A stretch of 64,000 bases of DNA from Oscillospiraceae bacterium (GTDB lineage: Bacteria; Bacillota; Clostridia; Oscillospirales; Ruminococcaceae), in assembly GCA_017435565.1 (NCBI GenBank), contig JAFSEU010000003.1:60407-124406 (forward strand), in the 5' to 3' direction. The translations under genes were made by a program, and so were the position numbers. Positions 7,687-16,396 of the stretch are shown here, one piece after another (the stretch's first letter is position 1; each line of letters opens with the position of its first letter). The notes under the pieces were generated by a model. It saw nothing but the letters and a program-made list of their open reading frames with translations, was not told where the DNA came from and made no database searches.

Positions 7687-7945
7687 CAAGCGCACCACAG
7701 CCTCTGAGCTTTTCAATGATATCCTTGCAGTCGCTTAAGGCGGTTTTGCTGTCAATATTATAAGTATTGCACAGCTTTTCTGCACAGCTTTCCAAGGTAG
7801 CGCCGTTTTCAAGCTCGCGCCAGATGAGCACACCGCTTTCGTTAAGCTTTATAATGCCCTTGAAACCGGCTGCGGCGCTGCCAATGGCCGTTGCGACATA
7901 TCCGCCTGCAAGCTCTCTCAATACAAAGTCTTTTTTTATCTTCAT
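7679..7945 (-). CDS. PqqD-like peptide-binding protein
   Basis: The 88-residue protein matches the PqqD family: a three-helix winged fold with LNESGVLIWRELENGATLESCAEKL and a C-terminal CKDIIEKLRGCGAL helix. PqqD proteins bind leader peptides and present them to radical SAM or other maturases; some act in sugar or nucleotidyl transfer clusters. A longer open frame upstream is Ala/Glu-repetitive antisense of the glycine-rich TPM tail and was rejected; GGGAG precedes the chosen ATG. It overlaps the S26-like gene and follows the TPM gene by 34 bases. An NTP_transf_5 protein is encoded 4.5 kb away. No precursor peptide was recognised. Confidence 0.78.
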   Translation of the reverse strand: MKIKKDFVLRELAGGYVATAIGSAAAGFKGIIKLNESGVLIWRELENGATLESCAEKLCNTYNIDSKTALSDCKDIIEKLRGCGALDE

Positions 7946-7979
7946 AAAAAATCTCCCATAAGTTTGAAAAAATGCGGAC

Positions 7980-8852
7980 TTATCTGCCTCTGCCGCCGCC
8001 GCTTCGACCGCCTCCGCCACCGCTTCGGCCACCGCCTCCGCCGCCGGATGACGATGAATTTCTGACACGGGTGGTGTACTGCCTTATGAAACGGTCCTGC
8101 TTATCTGTGAAGTTTGTGTTGCTTCTGTCGACATATGTGTTTGCGGCAGTTTTCGGATATTTTGAATACGAACTCTTGTTTGAAAAATACACAATAACGG
8201 CAATAATCAAACCAATTACAAGTCCAATCAGACCGCCGCTGAATGCGCCGTCCTTTCTGGCGTCGCCCTTTTTGTACATTCTGATAACCTGAGCTGCAAA
8301 GCCCTCGGCCTCGGCATATGTGTCGTAATCAAGCATTGCAGGCTCAATGGCGTCAAATATCTTTTGTGTTCTTGCATCATTTATGTATATTTCAGCTTCG
8401 CCGTCAGCCCATATCTGGTCATAAAGCGTATAGTAGTTTATAAGGAGCAGAACTCCATCTGCCTGATCCCTTTCGCCGAACATAATATCGAAGCATTCAT
8501 ATGCATATTCTTCAACCTCATATTCCTGATAATTCTGCGAACCTGAATAGTTCCTTACGGCACCGGGAATATAGTCGGTTACAACGACGCCGATGTTAAA
8601 GCCTACTTTTTCTGCGGCATCATCAAGAATATCGTCAAGCTCATCAAGCTCGTCTTCATCAAGTCGTTCGCCCGTCAAATCAACAATAACGCCCTCGCTT
8701 TCAGCGTCAGTATAATCGGGCAGATCATAGCAATTATCACCGCTTAAGCCGTAAAAATCGTCAAGGTCGTAGTCATAGCTTGCGGTAGCATTGACGGCAA
8801 GTCCGGCTGTAATGATAAATGCCGATAGAATTGAAACAATTACTCTTCTCAT
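7980..8852 (-). CDS. TPM-domain membrane protein (YdjH/YgcG-like), copy 2
   Basis: The protein of 290 residues has a signal peptide (MRRVIVSILSAFIITAGLA), an exported TPM domain (EGVIVDLTGERLDEDELDELDDILDDAAE, NIGVVVTDYIPG, GVLLLINYYTLYDQIWADGEA), one membrane helix (GGLIGLVIGLIIAVIVYF, about residues 210-230), and a cytoplasmic tail ending in a Gly/Arg/Ser-rich stretch typical of YgcG proteins. It is a clear paralogue of the gene just upstream. It starts within the end of that gene with an AGGATGG site eight bases before the ATG. In Bacillus subtilis the related YdjH works with YdjG, YdjI and PspA at the membrane; a similar stress role is inferred. Confidence 0.8.
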   Translation of the reverse strand: MRRVIVSILSAFIITAGLAVNATASYDYDLDDFYGLSGDNCYDLPDYTDAESEGVIVDLTGERLDEDELDELDDILDDAAEKVGFNIGVVVTDYIPGAVRNYSGSQNYQEYEVEEYAYECFDIMFGERDQADGVLLLINYYTLYDQIWADGEAEIYINDARTQKIFDAIEPAMLDYDTYAEAEGFAAQVIRMYKKGDARKDGAFSGGLIGLVIGLIIAVIVYFSNKSSYSKYPKTAANTYVDRSNTNFTDKQDRFIRQYTTRVRNSSSSGGGGGGRSGGGGGRSGGGRGR

Positions 8853-8857
8853 ACCAC

Positions 8858-9484
8858 TCACCATCCTAATATAGATAAAATCAAGCTTATTACGCTCGTA
8901 ATTATATTGAAGAAGCCGTAATTATCGCTGCTTCCGATGCTTATGTCAGTGTCGGTGGAAGCATCTTCGTCGGGGGAAGCAAAAAACGAAACACCGTTTG
9001 CAAAGCCTTCAATTTCAGAATATGTGTCGTAGTTTATCATAGCAAGCTCGATTTCGTCGAAAATATCCTGAACCTCAGCTTCGCCGATATATTCTGCGGC
9101 AGTTCCGTCGGCTGTAATATAATCATAAAGAGTGTGGTAGTTGATTACAAGCAGAATACCGTCATCGCCGAACATTTCGTCAAAGCAGCTGTTTGCATAA
9201 TCTTCGACAAGCTCTTCCTGATATCCGCTGCGCTCGTCGGCACCGGGAATATTGTCAGTTATGACAATGCCGACATTAAATCCGACATTTTCTGCTGTAT
9301 CGTCAAGGAGTGAGTCGAGCTCTTCAAGCTCAAAGTCAAAAAGGCAGCCTTCATCGGTCAAATCAACAATAACGCCTTCGTTTACTGCGTCTTTATAATC
9401 GGGCAGGGAAGCTGCGCCACTGCTTAAAGCGAGCGAAGAAGTAAATGCAATGACGGTTAACACCGAAGCAATAATCCTCCTCAT
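8858..9484 (-). CDS. TPM-domain membrane protein (YdjH-like), copy 1
   Basis: The 208-residue protein has a signal peptide and a TPM domain nearly parallel to copy 2 (EGVIVDLTDEG, DDTAENVGFNVGIVITDNIPGA, GILLVINYHTLYDYITADGTA), then a C-terminal hydrophobic anchor (FFNIITSVISLILSILGW) without the Gly-rich tail. A longer frame starting at 9568 is the antisense-independent extension into the upstream gene and lacks a ribosome site. The ATG at 9484 overlaps the stop of the zinc-ribbon gene (ATGA) and has the same AGGATGG site and spacing as copy 2, so gene and junction were duplicated together. Confidence 0.8.
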   Translation of the reverse strand: MRRIIASVLTVIAFTSSLALSSGAASLPDYKDAVNEGVIVDLTDEGCLFDFELEELDSLLDDTAENVGFNVGIVITDNIPGADERSGYQEELVEDYANSCFDEMFGDDGILLVINYHTLYDYITADGTAAEYIGEAEVQDIFDEIELAMINYDTYSEIEGFANGVSFFASPDEDASTDTDISIGSSDNYGFFNIITSVISLILSILGW

Positions 9485-10539
9485 GACATACACCATCCTA
9501 ACACAGCGCCGATAATTGTCGCGGCAGCTGCAAAGCTGGCTGCAAACGCCATAAGCTTGGCCTTGCAAAGCGGGGGGATTCCCGCAAGCTTTCCTGTCTG
9601 ACCGTTGATAGCGAACGAATAGACTTTGTCCTGATATTTAAAGGTCATAAACCAGACCGGCATAAGGATGTACTGCCACGAGGTATGCAGGATATTATAA
9701 TTTTCCGAATTGACGGAAACGGAGGAATATCCAACCATTGAGTTGCGCAGAAGATTGCTGCAGCCGGCATTGGCACGCTGTCTGATATTAGGGAACACAG
9801 CGACTTTGTCAACGTCGTATTTATCTGCAAGGAATCCCGAAAGATATGACATCGAAAAATCTTCTGCCTGGGTATAATTGAAGGGTTCAATCGCCTGCAT
9901 AAGTGTATCGTCGATTTTTTTCGAGCCATCGTTGGGAATTCCGTTAAAATCAATAAACGCACGCCTGATTACTTCATATTCCTTAGTTTCGGTATATGTG
10001 TAATTACCCGAAGACCATCTGCGGGTCTTTTTGCCGAGTGCTGTCATAGTAGCGTCAATGTTGCAGTCGGCAACCCAGAAGGGGACATAAAGTCCGGTCA
10101 TTTTTTCAAGCTGCTGCTTTGATTTGAAGTCATTCGGGACAAACCATTTCTTTGAAACCCATTTTTTGAATTTGTCAAGCGCGGTGTCCTTATCGAATTT
10201 GAAGGGAATGACTTTTGAAGGGCGGAAATCACCCGAAAGCCTTCCCGAAAGAATTACCGGGTTGTGGCAGTAATAACAGAAGGTAGCGGAAGTAGTACTT
10301 TCGGAAATAATCTCGGCACCGCAGTTCGGGCAGGAATAAAGATTTGTTCCGTTTTCAAATTCTTCAGCTTTTTTCTGCGCCTGCTCGTCAAGCATCATTT
10401 CTTCGTTTCGCTTGAATTCGTTCTGAATGTCCTCTTTGGAAAAATCGGACATACAGAATTCACAGTGGAAGAGCTGCTTTTCGGCATTATATTCAATGTT
10501 AGCAGCACAATTCGGGCATTTATACTGAACAACGTCCAA
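9481..10539 (-). CDS. Zinc-ribbon membrane protein (YdjG-like)
   Basis: The 352-residue protein starts with two zinc ribbons: CPNCAANIEYNAEKQLFHCEFC (residues 9-29) and CPNCGAEI...CYYCHNP (about 70-95). The middle part (PSKVIPFKFDKDTALDKFKKW, TGLYVPFWVADC) matches TFIIB-type zinc-ribbon proteins annotated as YdjG or PriA-like, although it has no helicase motifs. The C-terminus has one membrane helix (LMAFAASFAAAATIIGAVLG). It lies between the SPFH gene and the TPM pair, the same gene set as B. subtilis ydjGHI, so it is likely a membrane-associated partner of those proteins. Confidence 0.8.
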   Translation of the reverse strand: MDVVQYKCPNCAANIEYNAEKQLFHCEFCMSDFSKEDIQNEFKRNEEMMLDEQAQKKAEEFENGTNLYSCPNCGAEIISESTTSATFCYYCHNPVILSGRLSGDFRPSKVIPFKFDKDTALDKFKKWVSKKWFVPNDFKSKQQLEKMTGLYVPFWVADCNIDATMTALGKKTRRWSSGNYTYTETKEYEVIRRAFIDFNGIPNDGSKKIDDTLMQAIEPFNYTQAEDFSMSYLSGFLADKYDVDKVAVFPNIRQRANAGCSNLLRNSMVGYSSVSVNSENYNILHTSWQYILMPVWFMTFKYQDKVYSFAINGQTGKLAGIPPLCKAKLMAFAASFAAAATIIGAVLGWCMS

Positions 10540-10570
10540 ATTTATTCACCTCATTTATTAACATAATCAG

Positions 10571-10607
10571 CAGTACCGTGCAGCGGTGTGACATCTGCAC
10601 GGTACTG
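10571..10607 (-). terminator. Intercistronic hairpin, terminator-like
   Basis: A perfect 13-bp stem (10571-10583 with 10595-10607) and an 11-base loop between the SPFH gene and the zinc-ribbon gene. There is no good T-tract on the minus strand, so it may tune expression or mark RNA processing instead of ending transcription. Confidence 0.5.
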
Positions 10608-10634
10608 TGTTTATTTGTAAAAACTAAATATATC

Positions 10635-11909
10635 TTATGCTTTCTTTGAGCCACAGTTAGAGCAGAAGTTTGTGGTGTTCACAGCACCGCAGGAACAAGT
10701 CCAGCTGCTTGAAGCAACCGGCATTGCCTTGCCGCACATAGGGCAGAATTTGCCTGTGTTTGTGCTTCCGCATTCGCAGGTCCAGCCCTGTGCAGGTGCG
10801 GGCATTGCACTGCCGCAGTTAGAGCAGAATTTACCTGTATTTGAATTTCCGCACGCACACTTCCATGCATTTGCCTGAGCCTGCTGCATTTGCTGCATTT
10901 GCTGCTGCTGCTGCATCTGAGCCTGATTTGATGCGGATGCTGCACCCATAAAGTTGCCTGCACCGTTCATACCCATGCCCATTGCCATAAATGCCTGTGA
11001 AGCGCCTGCAGTATTCGAGCCTGCTGCTTCAAGACCTCTTGCAACTGCGCCCTGTACATAACCTTCTCTGACTGAAGGGTCGGAGAGCATTGCGCCCTGG
11101 TTACGCATATTGATGAGCTGCTTGCTTTCGTCGTCGTAGGAGATGCTCAAGATACCTACTGACTGGATTTCCATACCGCGTCTTTCGTTCCAGTCGGCAT
11201 CAAGTGCGTTTTCCATATATTTTGCAAGCTCAGTACCCTTTGACTGAATATGCGAAATTCTCTGACCGTCAACGGACATCTGACCGATTGAGGTCTGGAG
11301 AGCTGTCAAAAATTCAGAAAGGAACTGCTCGTTGATATCTTCCATATCAACTCTTTCAGAGCCCTGAGGAACAGCCTCTGCAAAGAACTTGAGCGGGTCG
11401 GTAATCTTAACCGAATAATTACCGTGGCAGCGCATAAACAGCTCTGCGTTGTAGAAATTATCAAAATAGTTGATAGGGTTCTTTGTACCGAATTTGATTC
11501 CCTTGATTTCTGCGAGATTTATGTAATAAACCTTCTGTGCGCTTGAGGGAGTGCCGCCGAATTTAAAGCGTTCAAAGGTTTCTTTGATAGAAGCCTTGAG
11601 CTCGCCGTTGAAAAGCGAGGGTGCTGAGGACATATATACTTCATATACGCCTTCTTCTGCTGTGTAATCAACAATTCTTCCGCTGTCAACCAGAAGCATC
11701 ATCTGATTGGGATATACATGAATCTTAGAACCGTTGGAAATAATATCCTGTGTACCTTTTTTATTGCTTGAGCGTTTGTCATTAGCTGATTTGAGCACGC
11801 CCTTTGTCATTACTGTTGTCGAGGTAAAATTGTCAGGCTCAATGACGTCCAACCAAGAATCTGCAAGAGAACCGCCGATTGCGCCGACTGCTGCTTTAAT
11901 AAGTCCCAT
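10635..11909 (-). CDS. SPFH/virion-core-like protein with three zinc ribbons (YdjI-like)
   Basis: The 424-residue protein begins MGLIKAAVGAIGGSLADSW and carries an SPFH/Band-7-like domain (residues about 30-270; LLVDSGRIVDYTAEEGVYEV, GMEIQSVGILSISYDDES), the pattern often named virion core protein or YdjI. A Met/Gln-rich linker (about 320-350) leads to three tandem zinc ribbons, each CxCGxxNTxxFCxxCG. Such proteins form membrane-linked oligomers. GTG three codons upstream is possible, but AAAGGTG is best placed for the ATG at 11909. It is the first gene of the minus-strand operon and has its own promoter. Confidence 0.85.
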   Translation of the reverse strand: MGLIKAAVGAIGGSLADSWLDVIEPDNFTSTTVMTKGVLKSANDKRSSNKKGTQDIISNGSKIHVYPNQMMLLVDSGRIVDYTAEEGVYEVYMSSAPSLFNGELKASIKETFERFKFGGTPSSAQKVYYINLAEIKGIKFGTKNPINYFDNFYNAELFMRCHGNYSVKITDPLKFFAEAVPQGSERVDMEDINEQFLSEFLTALQTSIGQMSVDGQRISHIQSKGTELAKYMENALDADWNERRGMEIQSVGILSISYDDESKQLINMRNQGAMLSDPSVREGYVQGAVARGLEAAGSNTAGASQAFMAMGMGMNGAGNFMGAASASNQAQMQQQQQMQQMQQAQANAWKCACGNSNTGKFCSNCGSAMPAPAQGWTCECGSTNTGKFCPMCGKAMPVASSSWTCSCGAVNTTNFCSNCGSKKA

Positions 11910-11961
11910 TGTAATCACCTTTCATAATTGATTTTGAATCATCCGTCATACGGACACTTTA

Positions 11962-11990
11962 ATTATATCATAACAATTTTGAATTTACAA
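11962..11990 (-). promoter_or_regulatory. Promoter for the YdjI-like operon
   Basis: TTGTAA (11985-11990), 17 bases, TATAAT (11962-11967) on the minus strand. A small palindrome TCCGT-CAT-ACGGA (11942-11954) sits just downstream of the expected start site and could be an operator. Confidence 0.75.
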
Positions 11991-12067
11991 GAGCAAATGT
12001 AATGAATATTAAAAAAAATTTGCGAAATAATAACAGAAAATAAGTCTTGAAAAGGAAAATTTTTGCT

Positions 12068-12391
12068 ATGACACACAGATCATATTTGTATATACTGTCG
12101 TTTACGCTTTTTCTTTGTGCAATGATTATCATAATCGGATTTATGATATCATATTCAAGAAAAAGCGAAAGCAAAGGTCTGAGTCAGTCTGAAGCTTCGG
12201 CAATTTCATTTGTCCTTAAGGAGTATAACGGTAAGCTCGGACTGTTCAGAGGTCAGGCTCAATCGCCATATCAGACGCTTGACTTTGACATAACTTATTT
12301 AAGCGAATATGACAGAGAACTTCTTAAAGAGGGAATCAGCGTTGATACACAACACGAGCTTGAAATGCTGATTGAAGATTATACAGGCTGA
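12068..12391 (+). CDS. BofC C-terminal-domain-like membrane protein
   Basis: The 107-residue protein has one N-terminal membrane helix (LYILSFTLFLCAMIIIIGFMI) and an extracytoplasmic domain with EYNGKLGLFRG, YQTLDFDITYLSEYDRELLKEGI and ELEMLIEDYTG. This order matches the C-terminal domain of BofC (bypass of forespore control), which in Bacillus tempers SpoIVB signalling during sporulation. In Clostridia similar proteins occur outside that context, so function is uncertain. The ATG at 12068 was preferred to the TTG at 12047 because AAAGGA lies between them. Confidence 0.7.
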   Translation: MTHRSYLYILSFTLFLCAMIIIIGFMISYSRKSESKGLSQSEASAISFVLKEYNGKLGLFRGQAQSPYQTLDFDITYLSEYDRELLKEGISVDTQHELEMLIEDYTG

Positions 12392-12406
12392 TTTTTGCGG
12401 TTCTCC

Positions 12407-12435
12407 TTGATAAAATGCAATGTATATGTTATAAT
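12407..12435 (+). promoter_or_regulatory. Promoter for the nucleotidyltransferase gene
   Basis: TTGATA and TATAAT with a 17-base spacer, 30 bases upstream of the ATG at 12465. Confidence 0.78.
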
Positions 12436-12464
12436 ATAAAAAAATATATAAGGAAAAACATTAT

Positions 12465-13619
12465 ATGGATATTACAACTCTCGGAGGATACACAGCGCAC
12501 CTTTGCGTATGCGGTATTCTCGGAAAGAAGCCTGAAAGCAGGCCAAAGGAACTGAGCTTTGAAAGAATATACAGCTTTGCAAAGAGCCATATGGTTGAAT
12601 GCTCAGCATATTACGGTGTAAATCAGCTTGAAGAAAAGCCTGATTTTTGGGACAAATGGACAAAGCATATTTCTCAGATGTCCGCTGCCGATGCAATTCA
12701 GCGTATTGAATTTGAAAGGCTCTGCGAGTGCTTTGAAAACGAGAGAATTCAGCATATACCGCTAAAGGGCTTTGCAATCAAGGACTGTTATCCGTCGGGC
12801 GATATGCGCAGAATGTCCGACCTTGACATATATGTCTGTGACGAGCATAAAGCTCACGATGCAATGCTAAAGCTCGGTTATGAGTGCAAATCGTTCGGTG
12901 AGTGCCATCATAATACATATTATTTAAGACCTGTGATGAATGTTGAAATTCATACAAGGCTTTCTAACGACGAAAAATATATGGGATATTTCAGCGGAAT
13001 CTGTCGTGATGTAATTTCACGTTCGGATAAGCACGGAGCTTTTTTTGATGTCTGCGATACTATGTGTTATATCATTTATCATACCTATAAGCATTTTTCG
13101 GGCGGCGGCTGCGGAATCAGAGCCGTGCTTGATTTGTACCTTTTTTACGAAAAGCATAAAGCAGAGCTTGACAGTGAGAGATTCAGGTTATGCCTTGAAG
13201 AATTGGGTCTGCAGAAATTCTATGCTTCGCTTTTGTCGCTCGGAAGGGTCTGGTTTGAAAACTCAGAAGAAACAGCACTTGACAGGAAAATTGCGGATTA
13301 TATCTATTCAAGCGGTGCCTATGGAAAAGCATCGCGAAATAATCAGAATACCGTTGTAAAACAAATGGGTGAGTCTGCAAATGCTTCGTCAGCAAAGCGA
13401 AAAACTGTTTTCGCCGTAATGTTTCCCGATGTCAAAAAAATGAAATTGAATTTTCCATATGTTGAAAAATGCGTGCTGCTATTGCCCGTTGCTTATGTTC
13501 ACCGTGCCTTCAGAGCTGTTTTTGTGAAAAAAAGATTGCATAAGCTTGCGGACGTTGCTGCGGTGTCTGATGAAAAAGCTGTCGAAGCATATGAGTTGTT
13601 CAATGAGCTTGGAATATAA
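12465..13619 (+). CDS. NTP_transf_5-family nucleotidyltransferase
   Basis: The 384-residue soluble protein matches the uncharacterised nucleotidyltransferase family (PF14907-like). The core has HIPLKGFAIKDCYPSGDMRRMSDLDIYV, where the Gly-Asp and the Asp-x-Asp pair (SDLDIYV) would bind metal and nucleotide, followed by VEIHTRLS. Members are frequent in clusters with PqqD, S24/S26 proteins and HPr-kinase-like proteins, and in polysaccharide loci. Here a PqqD/S26 pair lies 4.5 kb away and a UDP-sugar dehydratase is encoded just downstream on the opposite strand. The substrate is unknown. Confidence 0.78.
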   Translation: MDITTLGGYTAHLCVCGILGKKPESRPKELSFERIYSFAKSHMVECSAYYGVNQLEEKPDFWDKWTKHISQMSAADAIQRIEFERLCECFENERIQHIPLKGFAIKDCYPSGDMRRMSDLDIYVCDEHKAHDAMLKLGYECKSFGECHHNTYYLRPVMNVEIHTRLSNDEKYMGYFSGICRDVISRSDKHGAFFDVCDTMCYIIYHTYKHFSGGGCGIRAVLDLYLFYEKHKAELDSERFRLCLEELGLQKFYASLLSLGRVWFENSEETALDRKIADYIYSSGAYGKASRNNQNTVVKQMGESANASSAKRKTVFAVMFPDVKKMKLNFPYVEKCVLLLPVAYVHRAFRAVFVKKRLHKLADVAAVSDEKAVEAYELFNELGI

Positions 13620-13623
13620 AATT

Positions 13624-13659
13624 AAAAGCCGAAAACCACATTAAAGGTTTTCGGCTTTT
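13624..13659. terminator. Bidirectional terminator
   Basis: A 14-bp perfect stem (13624-13637 with 13646-13659) with A/T flanks between convergent genes. Confidence 0.88.
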
Positions 13660-13664
13660 GTCAT

Positions 13665-15509
13665 TCAATTGTTATGAGTGAAGGTCGGAACGACCTTAAG
13701 AAGAAGCTCGACGATTTCTTCATCATCATTATTCATAGCGGCAGTTTTGAGCTCGGAGAGATTGCGCATAAAGCTGTCGGAATCAATCTCAATCTGGTTG
13801 CCGATGAAGAGCTTTTTGTTGCGGGTATTCTTCAGACCTTCCTCGTTCATCAGAAGCTCTTCAAAAAGCTTTTCTCCCGGACGCAACCCGGAGAAAACTA
13901 TGGGTACATCTTTATATGGCACCTTACCGTACATTTTTATAAGGTTTTCTGCAAGTGTTGTAATTTTTACGGGCTGACCCATATCGAGAACGAAAATTTC
14001 GCCGCCCTTTGCCATCATACTTGCAGTGAGCACAAGCGAAACCGCCTCGGGAATAGTCATAAAATAGCGGATAATATCGGGATGGGTGACTGTTACGGGA
14101 AGACCGTTTTCAATCTGCTTGCAGAAAAGCGGAATTACCGAGCCGTTTGAACCCAAAACATTTCCGAATCTTGTTGTAATAAATTCGGTTTCTGATTTTT
14201 CCTGCGACATATACTGCATAATCATTTCACAGCAGCGCTTTGAAGCTCCCATCACATTTGTTGGGTTTACTGCCTTGTCTGTCGAAATCATAATAAATTT
14301 TCTGACTCTGTAATAATCGGCAAGTGTTGCAAGATTGAGCGTGCCGACAATGTTGTTTTTAACTGCTTCGGAAGGCGAAACCTCCATCATCGGAACGTGC
14401 TTGTGTGCGGCTGCGTGGAAAACAATTTCGGGTCTGTATTTTCTGAAAATCTGGTTCAGTCTGCTGTAATCGCGGATTGAGGCAATCAGCGTGACAATAT
14501 CAAGAGATGAACCGAAATTCATCATCAATTCCTGCTGAAGCTCATAAGCACCGTTTTCGCATATATCAAGAATAATGAGCTGTTTCGGGCTGTGCTTTGC
14601 AATCTGCCTGCAAAGCTCCGAGCCGATAGAACCGCCGCCGCCTGTGACAAGGCAGATTTTGTCTTTGATGAGCGATGAAAAATCTGTATTGTCGAGTGTT
14701 ACGGCATCTCTGCCCAAAAGATCCTCAACATTCAGTTCAACTGTCTGATTCAAAAGGTTTTCGTTTGAAACAGCGTCTCTTATCGAAGGGATTTGCTTTA
14801 TACGGCAGTTCGTCTGAATACACTGTGTCATAATGCGGTGTCTCGTTTCGGTATCAAGCGAAGGCATTGCAAGAAAAATGCGCTGTACACGATATTTAAT
14901 GCACATTTCGACAATGTCATTGGTAGTGCCCACAACGCATACGCCTTCAATGCTGCGTGAGATGTTTGCTTTGTTATCATCAATGATGCATACAGGAATA
15001 TATGCTCTGCTGTATTTCATCTCAACGACGAGATCCTTGCATGCCTGACCTGCGCCGATAATCATAGTTCTTTCGCCTTCGGTATAACCCTTTGAGCGCA
15101 TAAATGCGTATATCTGCATATATATCACTCTCGACGCAATAATTGAAATGCAGGTCAGAAAGCAGAAAAACAGGCTGTATACTTTTGAAAGCTCAGGCCC
15201 GAAAACAAGCGTATAATTTTCAAAAAGCACAAGCAGGAAATATATAAACGACGCAATGCATATGCTTGCAAAATAATTTAAAAGGTCGCTCAGGCTTGAA
15301 TAGCGTACAATTTGTTTGTAAACCCCTAAAATTGCCATTGTCGAAATAAAGAAGAATGAAAAAACAATTGTGGAATAATAAAAATCAGCGATTGAAACAT
15401 TGACAATCGGTGAGCAGTATTTCAGAAGTGCGCAGGTGATAAGGCCGCACAGAACTATCTGAAAAAAGTCAATAATGCATAAAACGATTCGTTTTGTATT
15501 GGCGTTCAT
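13665..15509 (-). CDS. Membrane UDP-sugar 4,6-dehydratase (CapD/PglF/WbpM family)
   Basis: The 614-residue protein has four N-terminal membrane helices (residues 8-135), a first Rossmann domain (MIIGAGQACKDLV, 149-161), and the catalytic short-chain dehydrogenase domain with TGGGGSIGSE (289-298). The active-site segment STDKAVNPTNVMGASKR has Met420 in place of the usual Tyr before Lys424, as in WbpM and PglF, which confirms the subfamily. These enzymes convert UDP-GlcNAc to the 4-keto-6-deoxy sugar for glycan synthesis at the membrane. A sugar-phosphate transferase at 29.6 kb may use related products. It has no visible operon partner. Confidence 0.93.
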   Translation of the reverse strand: MNANTKRIVLCIIDFFQIVLCGLITCALLKYCSPIVNVSIADFYYSTIVFSFFFISTMAILGVYKQIVRYSSLSDLLNYFASICIASFIYFLLVLFENYTLVFGPELSKVYSLFFCFLTCISIIASRVIYMQIYAFMRSKGYTEGERTMIIGAGQACKDLVVEMKYSRAYIPVCIIDDNKANISRSIEGVCVVGTTNDIVEMCIKYRVQRIFLAMPSLDTETRHRIMTQCIQTNCRIKQIPSIRDAVSNENLLNQTVELNVEDLLGRDAVTLDNTDFSSLIKDKICLVTGGGGSIGSELCRQIAKHSPKQLIILDICENGAYELQQELMMNFGSSLDIVTLIASIRDYSRLNQIFRKYRPEIVFHAAAHKHVPMMEVSPSEAVKNNIVGTLNLATLADYYRVRKFIMISTDKAVNPTNVMGASKRCCEMIMQYMSQEKSETEFITTRFGNVLGSNGSVIPLFCKQIENGLPVTVTHPDIIRYFMTIPEAVSLVLTASMMAKGGEIFVLDMGQPVKITTLAENLIKMYGKVPYKDVPIVFSGLRPGEKLFEELLMNEEGLKNTRNKKLFIGNQIEIDSDSFMRNLSELKTAAMNNDDEEIVELLLKVVPTFTHNN

Positions 15510-15635
15510 AATTTGTGTCCTCGGAATTTATATAAAAAAATTTAAGCAGATTTTGCAATCCATACCTTTACATATTATATTATATCCGTCGATTATTGTC
15601 AATAGCACACGCTTTTTAATAATTATGTATTTTTG

Positions 15636-15670
15636 CAAAATAAAAGGGCAGGTCAATTCAAGACCTGCCC
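15636..15670 (-). terminator. Terminator after the lipoprotein gene
   Basis: A 9-bp GC-rich stem (15646-15654 with 15662-15670) followed on the minus strand by a T-rich tract. Confidence 0.85.
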
Positions 15671-15680
15671 CTGATGTATG

Positions 15681-16391
15681 TTACTGCAATGTGCAGTCAT
15701 AGTGTGTAATTACGTCGTAATAAAGCTCTCTCATCGGCGAAACATCGTCATAAACGCCGAAATCCTCGTTTGTCATTTTTTCGATTTCACCTTCAAGCTG
15801 TGCCTTTGAATCGGCAGTAACTGTTCGTGAAAGAGTGGCTGTCTGTGTTTTGGGGACGGGGAATCTGCCGTTATAGTCACCCATACACCAATAACCTTCG
15901 TAAGTTGAGTCATAACTCAGAAAGAAAATCCATTGGTCACCTTTTTTCATAGGCTCCATATCACTGAAGGTGACTAATTTGCCGTCGTGGATTCCGCAGT
16001 CCTGAATCGCTGTGATCTCATCACCGACATTAACATCGCCTTTAAGAACTTTTTCGACTTTAATAGTGTTATAGGAGTAGATGTTGGTCAGAACCTCTTG
16101 CTCAAAACCGTTGATTTTGTCGAAATCGCTGACAGTTGTGCTGTTATCGGTAAAAGTGCCGATAACAGCAATATCGCCGTATCTATCGAGTTCATCAATA
16201 TTATCATATGTAATACGGTCTGATTCCCAGCGTACAACCTCAAGGCTGTCATAATCTATCGGAGCTATCGATGAGCTTGATGCGCTATCAGTTTTTGGTG
16301 CGCTCTCGCTTGATGAGTCGGTACTCTTTTCAGAGCACGAAGCTCCGAAAATAAGCATTGATGAAATAATTAAGGCAAAAAGTTTTTTCAT
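15681..16391 (-). CDS. Lipoprotein of unknown function
   Basis: The 236-residue protein has a lipoprotein signal (MKKLFALIISSMLIFGASC, Cys19), a Ser-rich linker, and an exported beta-rich domain containing DIAVIGTFTDNS, NTIKVEKVLKGDVNVGDEITAIQDC and KGDQWIFFLSYDSTYEGYW. The same layout occurs in Firmicutes lipoproteins whose domain resembles a small OB-like exported module; no activity can be assigned. Its ATG lies only five bases after the stop of the metzincin-like gene, so the two are co-expressed. The upstream ATG at 16409 lies inside that gene and lacks a better ribosome site; GGGGAG precedes the chosen start. Confidence 0.78.
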   Translation of the reverse strand: MKKLFALIISSMLIFGASCSEKSTDSSSESAPKTDSASSSSIAPIDYDSLEVVRWESDRITYDNIDELDRYGDIAVIGTFTDNSTTVSDFDKINGFEQEVLTNIYSYNTIKVEKVLKGDVNVGDEITAIQDCGIHDGKLVTFSDMEPMKKGDQWIFFLSYDSTYEGYWCMGDYNGRFPVPKTQTATLSRTVTADSKAQLEGEIEKMTNEDFGVYDDVSPMRELYYDVITHYDCTLQ

Positions 16392-16396
16392 AGTTT

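Noticed and set aside
7972..8292. Plus-strand frame with Pro-rich repeats
   Set aside because: It is the antisense of the Gly/Arg/Ser-rich tail of the TPM gene; no ribosome site.
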